This document shows, in pieces, positions 28,419 to 40,745 of a DNA stretch of 64,000 nt. How positions within the stretch are numbered: the first letter of the stretch is position 1; each line of letters starts with the position of its first letter. This stretch comes from Streptomyces sp. Act143. Lineage in GTDB: Bacteria > Actinomycetota > Actinomycetes > Streptomycetales > Streptomycetaceae. Where the stretch lies: positions 1,188,071 through 1,252,070 of the forward strand of contig NZ_QFRX01000001.1 in the NCBI RefSeq assembly GCF_003143935.1, read 5' to 3'. The position numbers and the translations under genes are program-made. Under the pieces are notes generated by a model, which worked only from the letters and a program-made list of their open reading frames with translations, did not search any database and was not told where the DNA came from.

Positions 28419-29651
28419 TTAGTGGGCCACGGCGGCGGCGCCGTGCTCGTCGACGAGCGCGCCGGTGGTGAAACGGTCGAGCGAGAAGGGGGCGTTGAGC
28501 GGGTGGGGGGTGTCGTGGGCGATCGTGTGGGCGTAGACCCAGCCCACCCCCGGGGTGGCCTTGAAGCCGCCCGTTCCCCAGCCGCAGTTGAGGTAGAGGT
28601 TCTGCACCGGGCTGAGACCGACGATCGGTGAGGCGTCGGGGCTCACGTCCACGATGCCGCCCCAGGTGCGCAGGACGTGGGCGCGGGCGAAGACCGGGAA
28701 GAGCTCCAGGGCCGCCGCCATCTGCTCCTCGATGATGTGGAAGGCGCCGCGCTGGGTGTACGAGTTGTACGCGTCGATGCCCGCGCCCATCACCAACTCG
28801 CCCTTGTGGGCCTGGCTGACGTAGACGTGGACGGCGTTGGACATGACCACCGTGGGGTGGACCGGTTCCAGGAGCTCCGAGACCAGGGCCTGCAACGGGT
28901 GGCTCTGGAGGGGCAGTTCGACACCCGCCATGGCGGCCAGTACGGACGTGTGGCCCGCCGAGCAGAGGGCGACCTTGCCCGCGGCTATCGGGCCCAGGTT
29001 CGTCCGGACCCCGACGACCTGGTTGCCGACCACGTCGAGGCCGGTGACCTCGCAGTTCTGGATGATGTCGATGCCTGCCGCGTCCGCCGAGCGGGCCAGG
29101 CCCCAGGCCACGTGGTCGTGCTTGGCGATGCCCGCGCGGGGCTGGTACGTCGCGCCCAGCACCGGGTAGCGCACGTCCGGGGAGATGTTCACGATCGGGC
29201 AGACCTCGCGCACGCCCTCCGCGTCCAGCCACTCCGCGTCCACGCCGTTGAGGCGGTTCGCCTCCACGCGGCGCACGCTGTCGCGGACGTCCTGGAGGCT
29301 GTGCGCCAGGTTCAGCACACCGCGCTGGGAGAAGAGGATCGGGTAGTCGAGCTCCTCCGCCAGGCCCTCCCAGAGCTTGAGGGCGTGCTCGTAGATGCCG
29401 GCGCTCTCGTCCCAGAGGTAGTTGGAGCGGATGATCGTGGTGTTGCGGGCCATGTTGCCGCCCGCGAGCCAGCCCTTCTCCAGCACCGCTACGTTCGTGA
29501 TGCCGTGGTTCTTCGCCAGGTAGTGGGCGGTGGCCAGGCCGTGGCCGCCGCCGCCGACGATGACGACGTCGTACGACCGCTTCGGCTCAGGGGTGCGCCA
29601 CAGCCGGTCGGGGTGTTCCGGCAGTTCGGCGCCGGGGGTGCGGGGGCTCAT
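28419..29651 (-). CDS. soxB: Sarcosine oxidase beta subunit
   Basis: 410 aa. FAD-binding motif [17 protein letters not shown] (about 29-45) and a [11 protein letters not shown] motif (His178/His180) where related enzymes attach FMN covalently. Motif [15 protein letters not shown] is typical. SoxB carries the oxidation site of the four-subunit enzyme, which uses O2 and gives H2O2. The order here is dmg, folD, soxB, soxDA, soxG; spacing is 37 bases to folD and 25 to soxDA, so one operon is likely. Confidence 0.95.
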   Translation of the reverse strand: MSPRTPGAELPEHPDRLWRTPEPKRSYDVVIVGGGGHGLATAHYLAKNHGITNVAVLEKGWLAGGNMARNTTIIRSNYLWDESAGIYEHALKLWEGLAEELDYPILFSQRGVLNLAHSLQDVRDSVRRVEANRLNGVDAEWLDAEGVREVCPIVNISPDVRYPVLGATYQPRAGIAKHDHVAWGLARSADAAGIDIIQNCEVTGLDVVGNQVVGVRTNLGPIAAGKVALCSAGHTSVLAAMAGVELPLQSHPLQALVSELLEPVHPTVVMSNAVHVYVSQAHKGELVMGAGIDAYNSYTQRGAFHIIEEQMAAALELFPVFARAHVLRTWGGIVDVSPDASPIVGLSPVQNLYLNCGWGTGGFKATPGVGWVYAHTIAHDTPHPLNAPFSLDRFTTGALVDEHGAAAVAH

Positions 29652-29688
29652 CGGGCGGCTCCGTCCGCTCGGCGCGACAGGGGCAGGT

Positions 29689-30549
29689 TCATACGGTGTT
29701 CGCGTTCCTCTCGGCGGCCTCGACGACGTTGGCGAGCAGCATCGCGCGGGTCATGGGGCCCACTCCGCCGGGCATGGGCGCGAGCCATCCGGCGATCTGG
29801 GCGGCGTCCGGGTGGGTGTCGCCGACCAGTCCGGCGTCGGTGCGGGTGATGCCGACGTCCAGGACGGCCGCGCCGGGGCGGAGCATGTCGGGGGTGATGA
29901 GTGCGGGTGAGCCGGCGGCGGCGATCACGATGTCGGCCTCGCGGACGTGCCAGGCCAGGCCCTTGGTGCCGGTGTGGCAAAGGGTGACCGTCGCGTTCTC
30001 GGAGCGGCGGGTCAGGAGAAGGCCGATGGGGCGGCCGACCGTGATGCCGCGGCCGATCACGCACACCCGTGCTCCGGCCAGGGGGACGTCGTGGCGGCGC
30101 AGGAGTTCGACGATGCCGCGCGGGGTGCACGGCAGCGGGGCCTCGACGCCGAGGGTGAGGCGGCCGAGGTTGACGGGGTGCAGGCCGTCGGCGTCCTTGG
30201 CCGGGTCCATGCGTTCCAGTACGGCGTTGGCGTCCAGGTGCTGCGGGAGCGGGAGTTGGACGATGTAGCCGGTGCAGGCCGGGTCGGCGTTGAGTTCGTC
30301 GATGACGTCCTCGACCTGCCGGCGGCCGGCGTCGGCGGGCAGGTCGCGGCGGATCGACGCGATGCCGACCTCGGCGCAGTCGCGGTGCTTGCCGCCGACG
30401 TAGGCGCGGCTGCCGGGGTCGTCGCCGACCAGGACGGTGCCGAGGCCCGGCGGGCGGCCGGTGAGGGCGGTCAACTTGGCGACGCGCTCGGTGAGTTCAC
30501 GGCGGATGGCGGCGGCGGTCGCCTTGCCGTCGAGGAGTTGGGCGGTCAT
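29689..30549 (-). CDS. folD: Methylene-THF dehydrogenase / methenyl-THF cyclohydrolase
   Basis: 286 aa. Signature motifs are [26 protein letters not shown] and the NADP site [13 protein letters not shown], ending in [14 protein letters not shown]. FolD turns methylene-THF made by the dimethylglycine and sarcosine enzymes into 10-formyl-THF, the substrate of PurU. The usual Lys of the KxxxY active site is replaced: YVGGK keeps Tyr and Lys. The start is ATG 30549 after GAGGGAAGACG. It sits inside the operon between dmg and soxB, 13 bases from the dmg stop. Confidence 0.94.
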   Translation of the reverse strand: MTAQLLDGKATAAAIRRELTERVAKLTALTGRPPGLGTVLVGDDPGSRAYVGGKHRDCAEVGIASIRRDLPADAGRRQVEDVIDELNADPACTGYIVQLPLPQHLDANAVLERMDPAKDADGLHPVNLGRLTLGVEAPLPCTPRGIVELLRRHDVPLAGARVCVIGRGITVGRPIGLLLTRRSENATVTLCHTGTKGLAWHVREADIVIAAAGSPALITPDMLRPGAAVLDVGITRTDAGLVGDTHPDAAQIAGWLAPMPGGVGPMTRAMLLANVVEAAERNANTV

Positions 30550-30562
30550 CGTCTTCCCTCGG

Positions 30563-33055
<2,493 letters not shown>

Positions 33056-33148
33056 TCAATGTGCCTCCCGTGCAGGTGGGTGTCAAGAGGTCCGCTGACG
33101 TCGGGGAACAGCCGGAAAGCAGTCGGCGGAACGGCCGGAGGAACAGCA

Positions 33149-33194
33149 ATGCCCGGTGAGCGGTGCGCGTCCGCGCGCACCGCTCACCGGGCAT
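33149..33194. terminator. Perfect 21-base-pair hairpin after the ProX-like gene
   Basis: Perfect arms at 33149-33169 and 33174-33194 enclose a 4-base TCCG loop, one of the strongest hairpins in the window. It lies 12 bases past the stop of the binding-protein gene (minus strand) and separates that operon from dmg. Confidence 0.8.
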
Positions 33195-33205
33195 CCGGGA
33201 ACGTT

Positions 33206-34168
33206 CTACTTGATCCAGGCGTCGACCTTGGAACGGTTGGCCTCGACCCACTTCTCCGCCGCCGCCTCGGGCGTCATCTTGTCCACCGCGATGTACTTGG
33301 CGACGGTGTTCTGGTCGTCATTGGTCCAGGTGAAGTTCTTGACCAGGTCATAGGCGGGGCTGCTCGACTTGGCGAACTTCGCGCTGACGATCTTGTCCAG
33401 CTTGTACACGGGGTAGTCGCAGGCGACCTTCTCCGCGTCGGCGTCACAACCCGACTTGTACTCCGGCAACTTGACCTTCTTCAGCGGCACCTCGGACATG
33501 AACCACTGGGGCTCGTAGAAGTAGCCGATCACCCATTCCTTGTCCTTCTCCGCCTTGCGGAAGGCCTGGATGAGGGCGGTCTCGCTGCCCGCGTACACCA
33601 CCTTGAAGTCCAGCTTGAGGTTCTTCACCAGCGCCTCGTCGTTGGTGACGTACGACGGGTCGCCGTCGAGGAGCTGGCCCTTGCCGCCGGACTCGGAGGT
33701 CTTGAAGTTCGCCGCGTACTTGTTCAGGTTCTTCCAGTCCAGGATGTCGGGGTGCGCCTTGGCCAGCCACGGCGGCACGTACCAGCCGATGAGGCCTTCG
33801 TTGCCGGTCGCGCCCGCCTCGACGGCGGTCTTCTGGTCGGTGATGTACTTCTTCTTCAGGTCGTCGTGGCCCCAGTTCTCGACGATGGCGTCGACCTCGC
33901 CGGTCCCGAAGCCCTGCCAGGCGATCTCCTCCTTGAGGTCCTTCTGGTTGACCTTGCAGTGCAGGTCGTTCTCGGCGACGTGGGCGAGGACCGCCGCGTT
34001 GGCCTCGTAGCCGACCCACGGGTTGACCGCCAGGTTGAAGGTGCCGCACTTGCCGGACTCGCCCGCGCCGCCGGCGTCGTCCTCGCCGACCTTCGCGCCG
34101 CCGCAGGCCGTCAGGGTGAGACCGAGTATCGCCATGCCGGCCGCGCCGGCCCGCCAGTGTCCTGCCAT
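33206..34168 (-). CDS. proX: Glycine betaine/choline-type ABC importer, binding lipoprotein
   Basis: 320 aa. A lipoprotein signal peptide ends in LTAC (Cys22), followed by a periplasmic-type binding fold. The motif NPWVGYEANAAVLAHVAE and the aromatic YEPQW are typical of OpuAC/ProX proteins, whose Trp/Tyr box binds quaternary amines. It is anchored outside the membrane and feeds the ProW-like permease. Last gene of the betB-proV-proW-proX unit; it starts 14 bases after proW. The substrate is likely betaine or choline from its neighbours. Confidence 0.92.
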   Translation of the reverse strand: MAGHWRAGAAGMAILGLTLTACGGAKVGEDDAGGAGESGKCGTFNLAVNPWVGYEANAAVLAHVAENDLHCKVNQKDLKEEIAWQGFGTGEVDAIVENWGHDDLKKKYITDQKTAVEAGATGNEGLIGWYVPPWLAKAHPDILDWKNLNKYAANFKTSESGGKGQLLDGDPSYVTNDEALVKNLKLDFKVVYAGSETALIQAFRKAEKDKEWVIGYFYEPQWFMSEVPLKKVKLPEYKSGCDADAEKVACDYPVYKLDKIVSAKFAKSSSPAYDLVKNFTWTNDDQNTVAKYIAVDKMTPEAAAEKWVEANRSKVDAWIK

Positions 34169-34181
34169 GGTGTGGTGCTCC

Positions 34182-36185
34182 TTATGCGCCGGCGCGGCGA
34201 GCCGCTGCCTGAGTGATCCGGTCGAACATGACTCCGAGAAGGACGATGGCGAGCCCCGCGGCGAGCCCCTTCCCGTACAACTGGCCCTGCGAGAAGCCGG
34301 CCACGACGTCGTAGCCGAGGGCGCCGGCCCCCACCAGGCCGCCCACCACGACCATCGACAGCACGTAGATCAGGCCCTGGTTGGTCGCGAGGGTCAGGGC
34401 GCTGCGGGCCATCGGCAGCTGGACCTTGGTGATGATCTGCCAGGTGTTGCACCCGGCCGAGGTGGCCGCTTCCACGGTGGTGGCGGGCACGTTGCGCACC
34501 CCGTCGGCGACGATCTTCATCGCCACGGGGGCCGCGTAGACGACGGCCGCGACGATCGCCGTGAAGCGGGTGGCGCCGAACAGCGCGAGGAACGGCACGA
34601 GGTAGACGAACGGCGGCATGACCTGGGCGGCGTCGAGCGTGGGGCGCAGCACCCGGTCGACGACTCGGCTTCGTCCCATCCAGACCCCGAAGCCGATGCC
34701 GAGCACCATCACCAGGACGGTGGCGACCACGGTGGAGGCGAGCGTCGTCATGCTGTCCGACCACACTCCGGTGGCGACCAGCAGACCGACGCACACCGCG
34801 GTGGTGATGCCCGCGGTCCGGCCGCCGAGGACGACGCCGAGTGCGACGAGGGCCGCGCCGACGAGCCACCACGGGGAGTCGGTGAGCAGGGTCTGGAACG
34901 GGTTGAGCAGGCCGTTGGTGATCGCGTCACGGAAGCCGTTGGTGAGGCCGGACAGGTTGTCCTGGGCCCAGGTGGTGGCGGTGGCGGCGGCGCTCGCGAT
35001 GTCGGTACCGATGCCGCCCTCGCCGGGGAACTCCGCGGCCCACACGTAGGTGTGCGACAGGTAGACCAGTACGGCCGTGACCGCGGCGCCCGCTCCCAGC
35101 AGCGGTCGCCGCCAGGCGAGGAACCGGCTGCCGGAACCGCGGGCCGTCTCCTCACGCGCGCTCGCGGCGGTGGTGACCCGGTCCAGCACGATGGCCATGA
35201 CGACGATGGCCAGACCCGCGTTGAAGGCGGTGCCGACGTCGAGCGACTGGAGCGCCTGGACGACGGTCTTGCCGAGGCCGGGCGCGTCGATCAGGGCGGC
35301 GATGGTCACCATGGCCAGCGCGGCCATGATCGTCTGGTTGACGCCCATCACCACGGTCCGCTTGGACATCGGCAGCAGGACCTTCAGCAGGGACTGCCGG
35401 CGCGTGGCGCCGAGCGAGTCGGCGGCCTCGACCGTCGTCTCCGGTACGGAGCGGATGGCGTGCGCGGTGATGCGGATCGTCGGCGGGGCCGCGTAGATCA
35501 GGGTGGCGATGGTGGCGGAGGCCGGGCCGATCTGGAAGAACAGGGTCAGCGGGGCCAGGTAGACGAAGGTCGGCATCGTCTGCATGAGGTCCAGGAAGGG
35601 CGTCACGATCGCGTTGAACCGGTCGGACAGTCCCGCCCACACGCCCAGCGGGATCGCGAACAGCAGCGCCACGAACACGGCGGAGGCGGTGAGCGCCAGG
35701 GTGTCCATGCTCTCCTGCCACAGGCCCTGGAGGCCGAGGAAGGTGAAGCCGGCCACGGCCAGCAGCGCGACCCGCCAGTTGCCCACGGCCCAGGAGACGT
35801 AGCCGGTGATGCCGACGACGCCCAGCCAGCCGATCTGCGGGACCGGGCGGTCGCCGGTCGGCTGCGAGATCAGCTCCTGGACGAAGGTCACCAGGTTGTC
35901 GATGACCAGGCGGATCTCGTTGAAGAAGTACAGGAAGAGCGGGTTGGAGTTGCGGTTCGCGCCGATCGAGTCGTTGACGTCGTTGAACCAGCGGTGCAGG
36001 TCCGTCAGGTCGGCCGCGGCCAGGGCGAGGGTCTGCCTGCCGCGCAGCACGACGAAGAGGACGAGCCAGACGACGAAGATCGCCGCCACCACCATGGAGC
36101 GGCTGATCCTGCGTTCGGTTTTCGCGGGAGCCGCCGGTTTCCCGACGCTCTCGGTCCTCTCGGGTTTCTCCATCGCGACGGTCAT
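34182..36185 (-). CDS. proW: Glycine betaine-type ABC importer permease, two fused permease domains
   Basis: 667 aa, about twice the usual ProW length. It holds two complete binding-protein-dependent permease domains, each with an EAA-type loop: [15 protein letters not shown] (about 275-290) and [16 protein letters not shown] (about 575-590). The first domain is preceded by a membrane leader of about 130 residues. The two halves form the translocation channel alone. ATG 36185 overlaps the ProV stop by 4 bases (ATGA), so translation is coupled. It acts with the ProV-like ATPase and the ProX-like lipoprotein. Confidence 0.9.
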   Translation of the reverse strand: MTVAMEKPERTESVGKPAAPAKTERRISRSMVVAAIFVVWLVLFVVLRGRQTLALAAADLTDLHRWFNDVNDSIGANRNSNPLFLYFFNEIRLVIDNLVTFVQELISQPTGDRPVPQIGWLGVVGITGYVSWAVGNWRVALLAVAGFTFLGLQGLWQESMDTLALTASAVFVALLFAIPLGVWAGLSDRFNAIVTPFLDLMQTMPTFVYLAPLTLFFQIGPASATIATLIYAAPPTIRITAHAIRSVPETTVEAADSLGATRRQSLLKVLLPMSKRTVVMGVNQTIMAALAMVTIAALIDAPGLGKTVVQALQSLDVGTAFNAGLAIVVMAIVLDRVTTAASAREETARGSGSRFLAWRRPLLGAGAAVTAVLVYLSHTYVWAAEFPGEGGIGTDIASAAATATTWAQDNLSGLTNGFRDAITNGLLNPFQTLLTDSPWWLVGAALVALGVVLGGRTAGITTAVCVGLLVATGVWSDSMTTLASTVVATVLVMVLGIGFGVWMGRSRVVDRVLRPTLDAAQVMPPFVYLVPFLALFGATRFTAIVAAVVYAAPVAMKIVADGVRNVPATTVEAATSAGCNTWQIITKVQLPMARSALTLATNQGLIYVLSMVVVGGLVGAGALGYDVVAGFSQGQLYGKGLAAGLAIVLLGVMFDRITQAAARRAGA

Positions 36186-37270
36186 CGGACGCCGCCTTCC
36201 TGCCCGGCGACCACCGCGAGGATCTCCTCGTCGCCGACGATCCCGAGCAGCTTGCCGTCCTCGACGACCTTGACCGGCCTGTCGGCGGCGAGGACCGCGC
36301 GGGTGGCCTCCTTGACGACCACGTCCGGACCGAGCTCGGGGCCGTCCAGTTCGTCGCCGTCGGCCGGGGGGCGCATGATCCAGCGCAGGGTGAGGACGTC
36401 GCCGCGCGGCACGTCCTTCACGAACTCCCGTACGTAGTCGTCGGCGGGGGCGCCCACGAGCTCGTCGCCGGTGCCGCACTGGACCGTCTTGCCGTCGCGC
36501 ATGATGAGGATGCGGTCGCCGAGTTTGAGGGCCTCGGAGAGGTCGTGGGTGATGAACACCATGGTCTTGCCGACCTCGTGGTGCAGCCGGATGACCTCGT
36601 TCTGCATGTCCCGGCGGATCAGCGGGTCGAGCGCGGAGAACGGTTCGTCGAAGAAGAGCACGTCCGGGTCCCCGGCCAACGCCCGGGCGAGACCGACGCG
36701 TTGCTGCATGCCGCCGGAGAGCTGGGCGGGGTAGGAGTTCTCGTACCCGGCGAGGCCGACCAGGTCGACGACCTCCATCGCCCGCTCGGTGCGCTCGGCC
36801 CGGCTCGTCCCCCGGATCTCCAGTCCGAACGCCACGTTGTCGACGACGCGACGGTGGGGCAGCAGACCGAAGTGCTGGAAGACCATGGAGAACTTGCGGC
36901 GGCGCAGGTCGCGCAGGCGTGCCGGGTCCGCCTGGCGGATGTCCTCGCCCTCGAAGACGACCTCGCCGGCGGTGGGTTCGATCAGCCGGGTCAGACAGCG
37001 CACCAGGGTGGACTTGCCGGACCCGGACAGGCCCATCACGACGAAGACCTCGCCGGGCGAGACGTCGAAGTGGACGTCGCGCACGGCGGCGGTGCAGCCG
37101 GTGCGGTCCATGAGCTCGCGGCGGGTCAGGCCGCACAACTCCTCGGAGTCCGGCACCCGGTCGGCCTTCGGCCCGAACACCTTCCACAGCCTGCGCACGG
37201 AGATGACCGGGGTCGCGCCCGAGTCCTGAGGGGTGCTGCCCCGCTGCGGCACCTCGGTCTGTGTGGTCAC
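36182..37270 (-). CDS. proV: Glycine betaine-type ABC importer ATPase
   Basis: 362 aa from GTG 37270 with GAAAGAAGG upstream. Walker [10 protein letters not shown] (80-88), signature [15 protein letters not shown], Walker [15 protein letters not shown], and a C-terminal CBS-type domain (about 290-350) with ending [13 protein letters not shown] domains in OpuA sense ionic strength, which suggests osmotic control of uptake. The gene follows betB by 20 bases and overlaps proW by 4. It powers betaine/choline import. Confidence 0.93.
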   Translation of the reverse strand: MTTQTEVPQRGSTPQDSGATPVISVRRLWKVFGPKADRVPDSEELCGLTRRELMDRTGCTAAVRDVHFDVSPGEVFVVMGLSGSGKSTLVRCLTRLIEPTAGEVVFEGEDIRQADPARLRDLRRRKFSMVFQHFGLLPHRRVVDNVAFGLEIRGTSRAERTERAMEVVDLVGLAGYENSYPAQLSGGMQQRVGLARALAGDPDVLFFDEPFSALDPLIRRDMQNEVIRLHHEVGKTMVFITHDLSEALKLGDRILIMRDGKTVQCGTGDELVGAPADDYVREFVKDVPRGDVLTLRWIMRPPADGDELDGPELGPDVVVKEATRAVLAADRPVKVVEDGKLLGIVGDEEILAVVAGQEGGVR

Positions 37271-37290
37271 GTTCGACCTTCTTTCGGCGG

Positions 37291-38760
37291 TCAGCCGCGG
37301 AACCAGTGCTGCGGCCGGGGTTGGATGTTCTGCCAGATGTGTTTGGGCTCTCGGTACTCCGCGAGGCCGGTCGGTCCCAGTTCCCGGCCCACTCCCGAGT
37401 GCCCGAAGCCACCCCATTCCGCCTGCGGCACATAAGGGTGGTAGTCGTTGATCCACACCGTGCCGTGCCGCAGCCGCCGGGCGACCCGCTGGGCCTTGCC
37501 GGCGTCCTGTGTCCACACGGCTCCGGCGAGTCCGTACTCGGTGTCGTTGGCGATGCGGACGGCGTCGTCCTCGTCGGTGAAGCGCTCCACGGTGAGCACG
37601 GGCCCGAAGGACTCCTCGTGCACCACGCGCATGTCCTGGCGGCACTCGTCGAGGACGGTCGGCGGGTAGTAGTGGCCGTTCGCCAGCGCCGGGTCGGTGG
37701 GGCGCCGGCCGCCGCAGCGCAGGACCGCGCCCTCGGCGAGGCCAGCGGCCACGTACGCCTCGACTTTCTCCAGGTGCTGGGCGGAGATCAGCGCCCCGGT
37801 CTCGGCCTCGGTGTCGAAGGGGCCGCCGAGGCGGATCTGCGCCGCCCGGCGCACGACCTCGTCGACGAAGCGGTCGTGCAGCGAGTCCTCGACGATCAGC
37901 CGGGCACCGGCCGAGCAGACCTGGCCCGAGTGCAGGAAGACGGCCGTGAGGGCGAAGTCCACGGCCGTCTCGAAGTCGGCGTCGGCGAACACGACGTTGG
38001 GGTTCTTGCCGCCCAGCTCCAGCGCCACCTTCTTCACGCTCGCCGCGGCGGTGGCCATGATGCGCTTGCCGGTCTCCAGGCCGCCGGTGAAGGAGACCAT
38101 GTCGACGTCCGGGTGCTCGGCGAGCGGGGCGCCCGCCTCGGGGCCGGTGCCCAGCACGAGGTTGGCGGCACCGGCCGGGAGTCCTGCCTCCTCCAGCGCC
38201 CGCATCAGCAGGACGGAGGTGGAGGGGGTGAGCTCACTGGGCTTGAGGACGATGGTGTTGCCGGCCAGGAGGGCCGGCGCGACCTTCCAACTGGCTTGCA
38301 GGAGCGGGTAGTTCCACGGCGTGATCAGGCCGCACACCCCGATGGGCTCGTACACGACGCGGCTGACGGCGTCGTCCCGGCCGGTGTCGATGACGCGTCC
38401 GGCGTCGGTGCCGCCGATGCCGCCGTAGTGGCGGAAGCAGGAGACGACGTCGGCGATGTCGTACTCGCTCTCCACCAGCCGCTTGCCGGTGTCCAGCGAC
38501 TCGGCGCGGGCGAACTCCTTGGCGTCGCGCTCGATCAGGTCGGCGGTGCGCAGCAGGAGTGCGCCGCGCTCCCGTTCGGGGGTGCCCGGCCAGGGCCCTT
38601 CGTCGAAGGCTCGGCGGGCCGCGGCGATCGCCGCCTCCGTGTCGGGGCGGGTCCCCTCCGAGACGGTCGCCACGACGGTGCCGTCTGCGGGGCAGCGGAT
38701 CTCCCGGTGGCCGCCGGCCACCGCGTCCCGCCACTGTCCATCCACGTACAGGTCTGCCAC
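37291..38760 (-). CDS. betB: Betaine-aldehyde dehydrogenase-like aldehyde dehydrogenase
   Basis: 489 aa from GTG 38760 (GAAAGG 8 bases upstream). Catalytic Glu248 (LELGGKNP) and Cys282 ([10 protein letters not shown]) are present, with the NAD-binding FTGGLETGK. BetB oxidises betaine aldehyde to glycine betaine with NAD(P). Assignment among ALDH relatives rests on context: the ABC importer follows in the same operon, and BetA is in the same island. The unusual SGQVCSAGA keeps the catalytic Cys. Confidence 0.86.
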   Translation of the reverse strand: MADLYVDGQWRDAVAGGHREIRCPADGTVVATVSEGTRPDTEAAIAAARRAFDEGPWPGTPERERGALLLRTADLIERDAKEFARAESLDTGKRLVESEYDIADVVSCFRHYGGIGGTDAGRVIDTGRDDAVSRVVYEPIGVCGLITPWNYPLLQASWKVAPALLAGNTIVLKPSELTPSTSVLLMRALEEAGLPAGAANLVLGTGPEAGAPLAEHPDVDMVSFTGGLETGKRIMATAAASVKKVALELGGKNPNVVFADADFETAVDFALTAVFLHSGQVCSAGARLIVEDSLHDRFVDEVVRRAAQIRLGGPFDTEAETGALISAQHLEKVEAYVAAGLAEGAVLRCGGRRPTDPALANGHYYPPTVLDECRQDMRVVHEESFGPVLTVERFTDEDDAVRIANDTEYGLAGAVWTQDAGKAQRVARRLRHGTVWINDYHPYVPQAEWGGFGHSGVGRELGPTGLAEYREPKHIWQNIQPRPQHWFRG

Positions 38761-38923
38761 GCGCCGAACCTTTCAGAGAAGTCGTTGCGCATTGTGCACC
38801 CGATTGCTTGTGATGGAACACCCTGGCGAATGTCCAGACAGGCGTCAAGAGGTTGGTGGATGACGATTTCGCAAGTGCCCATCAGCCCCTCTCTCTTGAC
38901 CGACGAGCCCCTTCAGGCCAACT

Positions 38924-38961
38924 ATGTTGCGTATCGCTCACTGTGTTGTGTAATACGCACC
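38924..38961. promoter_or_regulatory. Two island operators between divergent betB and purU
   Basis: ATGTTGC-GTATCGC-TCACTGT (38924-38944) and GTGTTGT-GTAATAC-GCACC (38943-38961). Each has one good arm of the GTTGC/GCAAC consensus and the 7-base spacer, and they are 19 bases apart. They lie 15-50 bases before purU and about 165 before betB. Confidence 0.5.
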
Positions 38962-38975
38962 GACGGAGGCCGCAC

Positions 38976-39848
38976 ATGTCCCCTCGACCGCAACCTGGCC
39001 GCGAATACGTCCTCACCCTCTCCTGTCCCGACAGCGCCGGGCTGGTCCACGCCGTGAGCGGCTTTCTCGTCAGGAACTCCGGAAACATCCTGGAAAGCCA
39101 GCAGTTCGACGACCGACTCCAGGGCCGCTTCTTCATGAGGGTCCACTTCGACGTCTCCGACCCCGAGGCCGACGTGGAACAACTGCGTTACCGGTTCGGC
39201 CCGGTGGCGCAGGCGTACAACATCTCCTGGGCGCTCAGCGACGCGTCGACGCCGACCCGGACCCTGATCATGGTGTCCAGGTTCGGCCACTGCCTCAACG
39301 ACCTGCTCTTCCGCCGGCGCACCGGCGCCCTCAACATCGAGATCCCCGCGATCGTCTCCAACCACCGGGACTTCGAGGGCCTGGCCGAGACCTACGGCAT
39401 CCCCTTCCACCACGTCCCGGTCACCAAGGACACCAAGCCGGAAGCCGAGGCACGGCTCCTCGAACTCGTGCGTGACCTGGACATCGACCTGGTGGTGCTG
39501 GCCCGGTACATGCAGATCCTCTCGGACGACCTGTGCAAGCAGCTGGAGGGGCGCGCCATCAACATCCACCACTCCTTCCTCCCCAGCTTCAAGGGCGCCA
39601 AGCCGTACGACCAGGCCTACCAGCGCGGTGTGAAGCTGGTCGGCGCGACGGCGCACTATGTGACGTCCGACCTCGACGAGGGCCAGATCATCGAGCAGGA
39701 CGTGGTCCGGGTGGACCACTCGCTGGACCCCGGCGACCTGGCCACGGTGGGCCGGGACGTGGAGGCGCAGGTGCTCGCGCACGCGGTGAAGTGGCACAGC
39801 GAGAGCCGGGTGATGGTGGACGACAACCGCACGGTGGTCTTCCGCTGA
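38976..39848 (+). CDS. purU: Formyltetrahydrofolate deformylase
   Basis: 290 aa. An N-terminal ACT domain (about 10-90; LTLSCPDSAGLVHAVSGFL) is followed by a formyltransferase domain with the catalytic Asn-His-Asp set in NIHHSFLPSFKGAKPY. It hydrolyses 10-formyl-THF to THF and formate, which would relieve THF depletion as methyl groups pour in. GACGGAGGC lies before ATG 38976. Divergent from betB; both share the operator region. Confidence 0.94.
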   Translation: MSPRPQPGREYVLTLSCPDSAGLVHAVSGFLVRNSGNILESQQFDDRLQGRFFMRVHFDVSDPEADVEQLRYRFGPVAQAYNISWALSDASTPTRTLIMVSRFGHCLNDLLFRRRTGALNIEIPAIVSNHRDFEGLAETYGIPFHHVPVTKDTKPEAEARLLELVRDLDIDLVVLARYMQILSDDLCKQLEGRAINIHHSFLPSFKGAKPYDQAYQRGVKLVGATAHYVTSDLDEGQIIEQDVVRVDHSLDPGDLATVGRDVEAQVLAHAVKWHSESRVMVDDNRTVVFR

Positions 39849-39861
39849 GCGACCCGTGAGA

Positions 39862-39892
39862 GGGGGCGGGGCCGGCATCCGGCCCCGCCCCC
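39862..39892. terminator. Bidirectional terminator between purU and the MTHFR-like gene
   Basis: Perfect 14-base arms (39862-39875 and 39879-39892) with a 3-base CAT loop, about 15 bases after the purU stop and 14 before the convergent gene stop. It is symmetric, so it could serve both strands. Confidence 0.8.
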
Positions 39893-39905
39893 GTCGTATA
39901 CGGCG

Positions 39906-40742
39906 TCAGGCGCCCAGCCGGTCCAGCAGGGCGCGCCGCCACCTCTCCGTCTCGGCGATCTGGTTGAACGTGAACAGGTGCAGGCCCGCGACCCCGGCCG
40001 AGGGCGCGGTGAGGGCGGCCTCGGCACGGGACAGCAGCCGCTCGGGGTCATACCCGCCGGGCGTCGCGAACCGCACGAACCACGAGGCGTGCTTCGTCAG
40101 GAACCGCGTCGACTCCCCCACCCCGATCTTCGTGGCCATCGCCAGCAGCTTGGCCCGCTGCACGGGACCGGCGACGCCCACATGGACGGGCAGGGTGACG
40201 TCCCGGCGCCGTACCCGGACCAGCCACTCCCCCAGGACCCGCGGGTCGAAGCAGAGGTTGCTGACGATGTACGTGGCGTGCTCGCGCTTGTCCCACATCG
40301 CCTGGATCGTGATGTCGTCGTCGAGGAGCGGATGACTCTCGGGGTAGCCGGTGACACCGACACGGGCGAAGGGACTGCCGAGCTCGCTCAGCCTGCGCAG
40401 CACCGGCAGCGCCCCGTCGAAGCCGCCGACGGGCGGATCGGCGTCGCCGGCCGGGACGAAGACGTCGTCCACGCCCGCCCCGGCCAGCCGGTCGACGACG
40501 TCCTTCAGGTGGGCGTCGTCCCGCAGCAGCCGCGCGGGCACGTGCGGGACGACGCGGTAGCCGTGGCCCGCGAGCCGGGCGGCCAGATCGAGGGTCGGCT
40601 CCAGGCCCTTGACCGGCGACGCCGTCACGGTGACGACGACGTCGCGCGGGACATGGGCGAGGACCTTGTCCTCGGTGGCCTTCGCGGGCAGCACCTCGTA
40701 GCGGACGCGCTCCAGCAGCGCCCCGAGTCCTGCGGCGCCCAA
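39906..40742 (-). CDS. MTHFR-like protein of the methylene-THF reductase fold
   Basis: 278 aa, no ATG; the best start is TTG 40742, 4 bases after the betA stop. It has the MTHFR-like TIM-barrel pattern: HVPARLLRD, GDADPPVGGFDG, GVTGYPESHP, FDPRVLGEWL, and the NQIAETERW end. True MetF reduces methylene-THF to methyl-THF. Here the place in the island beside BetA suggests a related C1 role, perhaps methylene-THF reduction to drain carbon or another folate reaction. I cannot tell. The family call is moderately sure; the activity is not. Confidence 0.7.
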   Translation of the reverse strand: MGAAGLGALLERVRYEVLPAKATEDKVLAHVPRDVVVTVTASPVKGLEPTLDLAARLAGHGYRVVPHVPARLLRDDAHLKDVVDRLAGAGVDDVFVPAGDADPPVGGFDGALPVLRRLSELGSPFARVGVTGYPESHPLLDDDITIQAMWDKREHATYIVSNLCFDPRVLGEWLVRVRRRDVTLPVHVGVAGPVQRAKLLAMATKIGVGESTRFLTKHASWFVRFATPGGYDPERLLSRAEAALTAPSAGVAGLHLFTFNQIAETERWRRALLDRLGA

Positions 40743-40745
40743 TGC

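Noticed and set aside
36186..37433. Upstream extension of the ProW-like frame
   Set aside because: It overlaps the ProV-like ATPase in another frame. Start coupling ATGA at 36185 is clear.
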